From: Bacteroidota bacterium
Lineage (GTDB): Bacteria > Bacteroidota > Ignavibacteria > Ignavibacteriales > Melioribacteraceae
Assembly (NCBI GenBank): GCA_021814855.1
Contig: JAKAHQ010000066.1
Span: 1-7,873, forward strand
Direction of reading: 5' to 3'
DNA length: 7,873 bases
The notes beneath the pieces are model-generated. The model did not search any database and had not been told where the DNA came from. It saw nothing but the letters and a program-made list of their open reading frames with translations. Positions 1 through 5,909 of the stretch are shown here, one piece after another; within the stretch, counting starts at the first letter, position 1, and every line of letters begins with the position of its first letter. The translations under genes and the position numbers were made by a program.

Positions 1-440
1 TTGAATCGGGAGCTTATAAAGAAGAAAACACCCGCATGATTTCAACTGCCGATAGAATTAACGACTTAACTGGCACATTAATCGAACTGGAAAAGGAAGC
101 CGAGAAATTTTTGGACGGTTTGACGCACAGCATCGGTTCCTTACGCGAGGAAATTTTTAATACTGTAGATAAGGTAACCGTGCCCAAGTATGCGGAAATG
201 ACTCTTGAAAAATCTATTTCAGGTTTGAACGAGATTATTACGGATATAGCGCACAAGGGAATTGTAAGTTCCGATAGAGAAGTTAATACCAAGGAGTTAA
301 TGAGAAAGTACACAATGAAGACAGAAAGAAAAATTCATCAAAATTTTACCGGCAGGCATCAAGACGAAAGAGAAACAGGATTGAATAATACTGCCGGCGG
401 CAGCGACGATTCACTCGGCGAAAATGTAGAACTTTTTTAA
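1..440 (+). CDS. C-terminal part of an unidentified chemotaxis-operon protein (5' end outside the window)
   Basis: The reading frame is open from base 3 to the TAA at 438-440, and the first ATG (base 36) has no convincing ribosome binding site. I therefore read this as the last ~145 codons of a longer gene rather than a 134-residue protein. The visible part is charged and almost wholly helical, with heptad-like spacing of Leu/Ile around bases 60-250, suggesting coiled coil. It has no membrane segment. A short motif YTMKTERKIH (bases 309-338) is followed by a polar, probably disordered stretch and an acidic end, ENVELF. Its place just before STAS-cheY-cheA matches that of soluble receptor-like proteins (for example CttP of Pseudomonas) in related clusters, which is my leading guess. 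A CheZ-like phosphatase with an acidic CheY-binding tail is an alternative, but I do not see the CheZ catalytic motif. The stop codon overlaps the AAGG that probably serves the next gene. Confidence 0.6.
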   Translation, partial: ESGAYKEENTRMISTADRINDLTGTLIELEKEAEKFLDGLTHSIGSLREEIFNTVDKVTVPKYAEMTLEKSISGLNEIITDIAHKGIVSSDREVNTKELMRKYTMKTERKIHQNFTGRHQDERETGLNNTAGGSDDSLGENVELF

Positions 441-451
441 GGCGATAGAAC

Positions 452-796
452 ATGTACAAGTTAGATTTTAACGAACCCGATTCAAAAGCTGTGTTAAGTT
501 TCAACGGACCGCTTACAATTCAAAATATTTCCGCGATCAGGGAAGCGATGCTTTCCGCTCTTAACAAAGCCGATATTGTGCTTATATATCATTACGGCGT
601 GGAGGAATTCGATATCTCCTATTTGCAGATTCTTATCGCCGTAGAAAAATCCATGACTATGGCCGGTAAAAAATTGATAATTAAGAGCGATGGAAAGGAT
701 GCGTTTCGCAAATTTTTAGAAGACTCGGGCTGCAGAAATGTTGGATGGCGCTACGAAAATGCCGATCTAACCGAAAGAGGAGGCGAAAATGAGTAA
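452..796 (+). CDS. STAS-domain protein of a chemotaxis operon
   Basis: This 114-residue protein is essentially one STAS (anti-sigma-factor-antagonist-like) domain. The N-terminal beta strands (residues 2-20) lead to helix 1 (24-38), the strand VLIYHYG (43-49), the signature loop EEFDISYLQIL (51-61), a helix (62-71) and the strand KKLIIKS. In partner-switching STAS proteins such as SpoIIAA and RsbV the loop reads D-S-[ST]-G-L, and the Ser directly after Asp is phosphorylated. Here it is D54-I55-S56, so the usual phospho-acceptor is Ile. This suggests a scaffold or binding role rather than a kinase-switched one. The partner is unknown; position next to cheY and cheA suggests the chemosensory complex. 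No signal peptide or membrane segment is seen. The gene starts 11 bp after the previous stop, with AAGG at 439-442 as a modest ribosome binding site. Its last 8 bp overlap cheY. Confidence 0.85.
   Translation: MYKLDFNEPDSKAVLSFNGPLTIQNISAIREAMLSALNKADIVLIYHYGVEEFDISYLQILIAVEKSMTMAGKKLIIKSDGKDAFRKFLEDSGCRNVGWRYENADLTERGGENE
776..783 (+). promoter_or_regulatory. Shine-Dalgarno site of cheY inside the STAS gene
   Basis: AGAGGAGG lies 5 bases before the ATG at 789, within the last codons of the STAS gene. It is among the strongest ribosome binding sites in the window. It fixes the cheY start and implies independent, efficient translation of CheY even though the genes overlap by 8 bp. Confidence 0.75.
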
Positions 797-1154
797 GACT
801 ATTATGACGGTTGATGATTCCGCCAGTGTTAGGCAGATGGTAAGTTTTACTTTGAAGGAAGCGGGATACAACGTAATTGAAGCGTCGGACGGAAAAGACG
901 CGCTTTCAAAGATCCAAAACGCGGAATTAAATCTTATTGTAACTGATTTGAACATGCCGAATATGGACGGCATCGATTTAATTAAAAATGTAAGAACTAA
1001 TCCCAAACACAAATTTGTGCCCATCATCATGCTTACTACGGAATCTCAGAATGAAAAGAAGATGGAAGGGAAAAGCGCCGGTGCGACAGGATGGATTGTT
1101 AAACCGTTTAAGCCGGAACAACTATTGAATGTTGTTAAAAAGGTGATAGGATGA
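789..1154 (+). CDS. cheY: Chemotaxis response regulator CheY
   Basis: A single 121-residue receiver domain with no output domain. All receiver landmarks are present: acidic pair D9-D10, phospho-acceptor D53 in TDLNMPNMDG, switch threonine T83 in MLTTE, and K105 in WIVKPF. It would accept phosphate from CheA H45 and then bind a downstream target, at the flagellar motor or another effector not visible here. The position of E. coli Y106, the rotameric switch residue, is W102; the GWIVKPF form is, as I recall, common in CheY proteins of accessory clusters. The start is set by AGAGGAGG five bases upstream. The stop overlaps the cheA start as ATGA, so the two are translationally coupled. Lack of a DNA-binding or enzymatic domain and adjacency to cheA support CheY rather than another receiver. 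Confidence 0.95.
   Translation: MSKTIMTVDDSASVRQMVSFTLKEAGYNVIEASDGKDALSKIQNAELNLIVTDLNMPNMDGIDLIKNVRTNPKHKFVPIIMLTTESQNEKKMEGKSAGATGWIVKPFKPEQLLNVVKKVIG
1140..1147 (+). promoter_or_regulatory. Ribosome binding site of cheA
   Basis: AAGGTGAT pairs with the 3' end of 16S rRNA (the CACCU region) rather than giving a plain GGAGG, and lies only 3 bases before the ATG at 1151. Together with the ATGA stop/start overlap it suggests cheA is translated mainly by ribosomes finishing cheY. Confidence 0.5.
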
Positions 1155-3232
1155 TCGACGTTCATAGACAGGCATTCATAGAAGAAGCGACTGAACTCCT
1201 TTCCGAATTAGAATCTACACTTCTTGAACTGGAAAGCGTACCGGATAATCAGGATTTAATAGCAAAAGTTTTCCGCGCCTTGCACACAATTAAGGGTTCC
1301 TCCGGGATGTTTGGCTACGATGAAATTACAATGTTCACTCACGATATAGAATCGGTGTACGATCAGATTCGCAAAGGCAGCATAAGAATAACAAAAGAAA
1401 TTATTGATCTTACATTGGCCGCAAGGGATCAGATAAGCATAATGCTTTCGCCCTCCGGCGGCGCAGATGGTATTGATGAAAATTTAACCCGGCAAATAAT
1501 TCAGTCGTTTCGAAATATTGCCAGTATTTCATCGCCCTCGGCAAGCAAGCAACCGGCCTATCACAAAGAGGATCGGAAACCGGAAAATTTGGATGATAAA
1601 AAAGAAAAGATCTATAGAATTATTTTCAACCCCGCCCGCGATATTTTTTTATCCGGAACAAATCCGCTTCTCTTGCTAAACGAACTGCAGTCTTTGGGCG
1701 AGTCGATTATTCTTACGCGGCGCGATGATGTGCCCGCCGCGGAAAATATAAATCCGGAGAAATGCTATTTGTCGTGGGAAATTATTTTGAAGAGTTACGG
1801 CGGAATAGACCCGATAAAAGACGTATTCATTTTTGTGGAAGATCAGTGTGCCATAACCGTTGATGAAATAGACAACGAAGGAAAACTTTTTAGAAACGAG
1901 GATTTTGAGGATTTCAGAAAATTGATTTATGAAATCGCCGCAGTAAAGTATCCCGACATACAAACCATATTAACTGGTTTCGAAAATTCCCCGGTACAGA
2001 TAAAAGTAAGTCAGCAACCCGGCAAAGGCCATAAGAAAGTAAAAGAAAATACTGAAGGCGATTCCGTTTCAAGTCTAAGAGTAAGCGCCGAAAAATTAGA
2101 TGAGCTCGTTAATCTTGTAGGTGAGCTTGTCACCGTTCAAGCGCGGTTAAGCCAGCTTGCTCTTTCGAATAACGATCCGAATATAACTTCGGTATCCGAA
2201 GAAGTTGAAAGAATTACTTGGTCGCTCCGCGATAGCGCTTTAAACATTCGTATGCTGCCTATCGGTACAACGTTCAGCAAGTTCAAACGGCTGGTAAGAG
2301 ATCTCTCCAAGGAATTAGGCAAAGAAGTTGAGTTAACAACGGAAGGAGCCGAAACCGAACTTGATAAAACCGTCATTGAAAAATTAAACGATCCGCTTAT
2401 TCATATCATCAGAAATTCCATCGATCACGGCATTGAATCTCCTGCTGAAAGAGAATCCGCAAATAAAAAGCGAACCGGTAAAATCGAATTATCGGCGTCG
2501 CAATCCGGCGGCAATGTAATGATAAAAATCAGCGACGACGGAAAAGGAATGGATAAAAACGCTATAAGGGAAAAAGCATTAAAGATGGGATTGATAACAG
2601 AACATGCTGAGTTATCCGACAACGAAATATACTCATTCATTTTTGCGGCAGGTTTTTCAACGGCAAAGAAGGTTACAAATGTTTCCGGACGCGGAGTAGG
2701 AATGGATGTGGTGCGAAGAGCCATTGAAGCGCTTCGGGGAACAGTAGAAGTTTCAAGTACGCCGGGTGCCGGAACCATAATTACGTTAAAACTTCCTTTA
2801 ACCCTTGCTATCATCGATGGGCTTTTAGTAAAAATCGCTGATGACCATTATATTCTTCCTCTTACAACAGTAGAGGAATGCATAGAATTAACAAAAAAGG
2901 AATCCGAATCTTCGCACGGAAGACAACTTGTAAATATTCGCGGACGAATCGTTCCTTACATAGACCTCAGAAATAGTTTCGGGATAAATAATAATCGCCC
3001 AGAGATCGAACAAATTGTAATTGCTCACATTAACGGAAACCGAATTGGATTTGCCGTTGATAATGTTCTTGGTCAACATCAGACCGTGTTAAAATCCTTA
3101 GGCAAGCTTTACAAAAATATCAACGGTATTTCGGGAGCTACAATATTGGGTGATGGTACGGTAGCGTTGATTCTGGATCTTGCCAAGATAGTCGAAGGCG
3201 AGGAGATTAAAGAAAGGGCTAACGTATGTTGA
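1151..3232 (+). CDS. cheA: Chemotaxis histidine kinase CheA
   Basis: Soluble 693-residue kinase that joins MCP/CheW arrays and phosphorylates CheY (and CheB). Domains in order: HPt/P1 (about 1-105) with H45 in the motif ALHTIKGSSGMFG; a linker and an intermediate domain (about 154-275); the P3 dimerisation helices (about 305-370, starting SLRVSAEKLDELVNLVGE); the P4 ATPase; and a CheW-like P5 (about 550-685). In P4 the N-box is HIIRNSIDHGIE (N422, D425, H426), the G1 box is DDGKGMD (462-468) and the G2 box is GRGVGMD (513-519). All catalytic landmarks are intact, so the kinase should be active. The intermediate region has W209, G169-N171 and a DVFIFVE strand. It does not look like E. coli P2 and resembles a segment I recall from CheA proteins of accessory clusters. 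The start overlaps the cheY stop (ATGA). The end overlaps the next small gene by 7 bp. Confidence 0.97.
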   Translation: MIDVHRQAFIEEATELLSELESTLLELESVPDNQDLIAKVFRALHTIKGSSGMFGYDEITMFTHDIESVYDQIRKGSIRITKEIIDLTLAARDQISIMLSPSGGADGIDENLTRQIIQSFRNIASISSPSASKQPAYHKEDRKPENLDDKKEKIYRIIFNPARDIFLSGTNPLLLLNELQSLGESIILTRRDDVPAAENINPEKCYLSWEIILKSYGGIDPIKDVFIFVEDQCAITVDEIDNEGKLFRNEDFEDFRKLIYEIAAVKYPDIQTILTGFENSPVQIKVSQQPGKGHKKVKENTEGDSVSSLRVSAEKLDELVNLVGELVTVQARLSQLALSNNDPNITSVSEEVERITWSLRDSALNIRMLPIGTTFSKFKRLVRDLSKELGKEVELTTEGAETELDKTVIEKLNDPLIHIIRNSIDHGIESPAERESANKKRTGKIELSASQSGGNVMIKISDDGKGMDKNAIREKALKMGLITEHAELSDNEIYSFIFAAGFSTAKKVTNVSGRGVGMDVVRRAIEALRGTVEVSSTPGAGTIITLKLPLTLAIIDGLLVKIADDHYILPLTTVEECIELTKKESESSHGRQLVNIRGRIVPYIDLRNSFGINNNRPEIEQIVIAHINGNRIGFAVDNVLGQHQTVLKSLGKLYKNINGISGATILGDGTVALILDLAKIVEGEEIKERANVC

Positions 3233-3462
3233 TTTTGAAAACCATAGAACAAACACCCGCATTTATTTTGAAGTTAAGAGCTGCAATGGATGCATTTGTA
3301 ATCGATAACGGCAGCATGGGAATTTCACACTCCAGTGATTATAGAAAACCGATGACGAATATTGAAATGCCAAATTTGCTGTCTAGTCTGAAAAGCGAAC
3401 TAAACGCAGGTGGAAGAAAAAGCAACAGCTTTTTCTCTGCTGAAAAAATCACAGTTAATTAA
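3226..3462 (+). CDS. Small hypothetical protein between cheA and the first receptor
   Basis: I do not recognise this 78-residue protein. It fills most of the 247-bp gap between cheA and the receptor gene. Its ATG overlaps the end of cheA by 7 bp (ATGTTGA), and GAAAGGG lies a few bases upstream, which suggests translational coupling. The N-terminal ~25 residues form a possible amphipathic helix ([15 protein letters not shown]). The middle is polar, with a second short Leu-rich helix ([13 protein letters not shown]), and the end is Ser/Lys-rich. There is no signal peptide, membrane segment, Cys pair or known catalytic motif. Its codon choice looks like its neighbours'. Related clusters usually place cheW here; this is too short for CheW and lacks its motifs. 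It may be a small operon-specific adaptor or a chance open frame; I favour a real gene because of the overlap and spacing. Confidence 0.55.
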   Translation: MLILKTIEQTPAFILKLRAAMDAFVIDNGSMGISHSSDYRKPMTNIEMPNLLSSLKSELNAGGRKSNSFFSAEKITVN

Positions 3463-3479
3463 AAACAAAAGGTTCAGTC

Positions 3480-5324
3480 ATGAAATGGTTCATAAATCTA
3501 AAGATCAGCACGAAACTTATTATCGGCTTCGTGTTTATTGCGGCAATAGCGGCAATAGTTGGGTGGGTAGGCTTAACCGAAATGCACAACATTGCTCAAG
3601 ATGACACAAAATTGTACGAAGAAGCTACTGTCCCGTTAAGTCAATTGCAAAAGATTTCGGTTGCGTTCCAAAAGGAAAGATTAAACTTAAGCGACGCCGT
3701 TAATTCAAATAACAAACAGGAAGTTGAACAATGTGTTCGTTCAATTGAAGGACTTAATTCGCAAATAGAAAAATATGTTAAGGAGTTTGAAAAAACTCTT
3801 AGCGATGACGAAGAAGTTAAAATGGCGGAAAGATTCAAGGAAGTTGATAAACTCTATTACGCCGATATGAAAAAGATACTTCAACTGGATGCCAACGGAA
3901 ATGAAGGGGAAGCCAAAAAATTTATAAAGGGGGAGGCAATGGCGCATGTTGAAGCCGAGGAAGACTCCCTGGACAAATTGATCGACTACAATGTTAAATC
4001 GGGTAAAGAGATTTCGCAGAACAACACTTCCCTTGCAAAAAGCGCCACGACAACATTGTCAATTATTATAAGTCTTGGCGTTCTTATGGCAATTGGACTT
4101 GGCCTGTATATCGCCCGCATAATTAAAACACCGGTAAATAAACTTGTCGGAATTGCGAATCAACTTGCACTTGGTGATGTTGAATTAACCGTTGTACGAG
4201 AATCGAAAGATGAGATTGGGGATTTGATGAATTCTTTTGCCGAAATGATAAAGGCAACAAAAGAACAAGCCGGAATCGCTCTGAAACTTTCTGAAGGCGA
4301 TTTAAATGTTAAAATAAATATCAAATCGGAAAAAGATGTGCTTGGAAAAAGCTTTTCTGCAATGGTGGATAAGTTGAGAGAGATAGTAGAAAGCGTAGTC
4401 GGCGCGTCATACAATGTAACTGCCGGCGCGCAGGAATTAAGCGCCAGTTCGGAAGAATTATCTCAGGGTGCAACAGAGCAAGCCGCCGCTGCCGAAGAAG
4501 CGTCTTCGTCTATGGAACAAATGACGGCCAACATTAAACAGAACGCCGATAATGCTCAACAGACGGAAAAGATAGCTCTCAAATCTTCCGGCGACGCTAA
4601 AGACGGCGGTAAAGCCGTTGCAGAAACATCCGAGGCAATGAAGGAAATTGCTAGTAAAATTTCGATCATAGAAGAAATTGCAAGACAGACAAACTTGCTT
4701 GCTTTAAATGCAGCAATAGAGGCGGCAAGGGCAGGCGAACACGGTAAAGGTTTTGCGGTAGTTGCAAGCGAGGTTAGAAAACTTGCCGAGAGAAGTCAAA
4801 CTGCCGCCGCGGAAATAAATAAACTTTCCGCTTCCAGTATAAAAGTTTCGGAGAAAGCCTGGGAGATGTTAAGCAAGATTGTACCGGATATTCAAAAAAC
4901 TTCCGAACTTGTTCAGGAAATTTCTGCCGCAAGCAATGAACAAAACAGCGGCGCCGAGCAGATTAACAGCGCCATTCAACAACTCAACCAGGTAATACAA
5001 CAGAACGCATCGGCTTCGGAACAAATGGCATCGACGGCGGAAGAATTGACAAGCCAGGCAGAACAACTGCAGGAGACCATAGCTTTTTTCAAACTGGGAA
5101 ATAATACGCGTTCATTTAAGAGTACTCACATTACAAATTCCAATTCCGAAAACAGCAACACGGGTCATAAATCAAAATCTGCGGGTACGGAAAAATTTAT
5201 TTCAAACGAGAGGGTGCTAAAACCAAATAACGGCAGTTCAAAGAAAATTACAAAGTCCAAAGGCGTTCTGATAAATCTAAACAATAACGGCGACGGACTT
5301 GACGATGAGTTCGAGAGACTATAA
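3480..5324 (+). CDS. Methyl-accepting chemotaxis protein with 4HB sensor and two HAMP units (MCP-1)
   Basis: Membrane chemoreceptor of 614 residues. TM1 is about 12-32, after the short cytoplasmic start [11 protein letters not shown] periplasmic four-helix-bundle sensor (4HB_MCP type) spans about 33-188 and TM2 about 190-213. A HAMP domain (about 211-262) is followed directly by a second HAMP-like unit (about 253-302, with SEGDL and KDVLG). The signalling hairpin spans about 305-540, with the conserved tip [20 protein letters not shown] (399-418). Aligned with E. coli Tsr it lacks one heptad in each helix, fitting the 34H class. Likely methylation positions are E333, E340, Q347 and Q515 (Tsr 297, 304, 311, 493). 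The hinge glycines are G376-G377, but the partner glycine on the return helix is W461. A polar linker (about 541-594) ends in EFERL, resembling a CheR-tether pentapeptide. AAAAGG precedes the ATG by 8 bases. The ligand cannot be deduced. MCP-2 is its close paralogue. Confidence 0.95.
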   Translation: MKWFINLKISTKLIIGFVFIAAIAAIVGWVGLTEMHNIAQDDTKLYEEATVPLSQLQKISVAFQKERLNLSDAVNSNNKQEVEQCVRSIEGLNSQIEKYVKEFEKTLSDDEEVKMAERFKEVDKLYYADMKKILQLDANGNEGEAKKFIKGEAMAHVEAEEDSLDKLIDYNVKSGKEISQNNTSLAKSATTTLSIIISLGVLMAIGLGLYIARIIKTPVNKLVGIANQLALGDVELTVVRESKDEIGDLMNSFAEMIKATKEQAGIALKLSEGDLNVKINIKSEKDVLGKSFSAMVDKLREIVESVVGASYNVTAGAQELSASSEELSQGATEQAAAAEEASSSMEQMTANIKQNADNAQQTEKIALKSSGDAKDGGKAVAETSEAMKEIASKISIIEEIARQTNLLALNAAIEAARAGEHGKGFAVVASEVRKLAERSQTAAAEINKLSASSIKVSEKAWEMLSKIVPDIQKTSELVQEISAASNEQNSGAEQINSAIQQLNQVIQQNASASEQMASTAEELTSQAEQLQETIAFFKLGNNTRSFKSTHITNSNSENSNTGHKSKSAGTEKFISNERVLKPNNGSSKKITKSKGVLINLNNNGDGLDDEFERL

Positions 5325-5355
5325 AGGAAATAATTTAAAATAAACCGAGGTTAAC

Positions 5356-5871
5356 ATGAACAATCTAACAATAACCGAAACCAGGCAGTATCTTACTTTT
5401 AAATTGAACGGGGAGATATTCGGCGTTGATGTAGCACAAGTGAGGGAAATACTCGACTATATTAAAATTACGAAAGTACCTCAAACGCCGGAGTTTATGT
5501 GCGGTGTAATTAATCTGCGCGGAAGCGTGGTGCCGGTAGTGGACATGAATTTGAAGTTTGGAATGCCGCAGATAGAAAAATCGGTGGACACGTGTATCGT
5601 GGTTGTCGAAGTAAATATGAATGATTCAACAATTATAATAGGCGCCCTGGTAGACTCGGTTCAGGAAGTTTTCGAAATAGAGCCCCAAAATATAGAACCG
5701 GCGCCCAAAATCGGCACTAAGCTTAAAACCGATTTCATTAAAGGAATGGGAAAACAGGATGATAGATTTATAATCATTTTGGATATAGATAAAATCTTTT
5801 CTTCTGATGAACTTGAAAGCGTACAGACTGGAAAGAATGAAAACGTCAATGCAATCCCGGTTGATGATTAA
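5356..5871 (+). CDS. cheW: Chemotaxis coupling protein CheW
   Basis: Soluble 171-residue adaptor that couples receptor tips to the P5 domain of CheA. It is a single CheW domain: [20 protein letters not shown] (12-31) forms the first strands, followed by the conserved segment [20 protein letters not shown] (41-60), where R55 lies in the NLRG motif that contacts receptors in E. coli CheW. Then come VDMNLKFG and the second half, with [10 protein letters not shown] and [20 protein letters not shown]. About 18 extra polar residues follow the domain. It is placed between the two receptor genes rather than after cheA. The start at 5356 is supported by GAGG at 5347-5350, five bases upstream. Gaps of 31 bp and 38 bp separate it from the flanking receptors. 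Confidence 0.96.
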   Translation: MNNLTITETRQYLTFKLNGEIFGVDVAQVREILDYIKITKVPQTPEFMCGVINLRGSVVPVVDMNLKFGMPQIEKSVDTCIVVVEVNMNDSTIIIGALVDSVQEVFEIEPQNIEPAPKIGTKLKTDFIKGMGKQDDRFIIILDIDKIFSSDELESVQTGKNENVNAIPVDD

Positions 5872-5896
5872 ACGGAATATTATTCACAATTATCAT

Positions 5897-5903
5897 AAAG
5901 GAG
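5897..5903 (+). promoter_or_regulatory. Shine-Dalgarno site of the second receptor gene
   Basis: AAAGGAG followed by six A bases before the ATG at 5910. This is a stronger site than that of MCP-1 (AAAAGG, longer spacing), so MCP-2 may be translated more efficiently. Confidence 0.7.
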
Positions 5904-5909
5904 AAAAAA

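Noticed and set aside
36..440. Taking the ATG at base 36 as the true start of the first gene
   Set aside because: The frame stays open upstream to the window edge and there is no ribosome binding site before this ATG, so it is more likely an internal Met.
2425..2814. A 129-residue minus-strand open frame inside cheA, and similar minus-strand frames inside the other genes
   Set aside because: They lie antisense to strongly conserved domains of confident genes and show no family motifs; coding bias of the + strand genes explains them.
3410..3604. A 64-residue + strand open frame spanning the end of the small gene and the start of MCP-1
   Set aside because: It overlaps the well-supported receptor start and the small gene in another frame, has no homology I recognise, and its composition reads as an out-of-frame shadow.
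4476..4520. Ala/Ser/Glu-rich stretch in the receptors as a low-complexity or tandem repeat
   Set aside because: It is the normal methylation helix of chemoreceptors, with small residues around Glu pairs, and occurs in both paralogues at the expected place.
5872..5909. An internal promoter before MCP-2
   Set aside because: The 38-bp gap is AT-rich but contains no convincing pair of -35 and -10 elements; only the Shine-Dalgarno site is clear.
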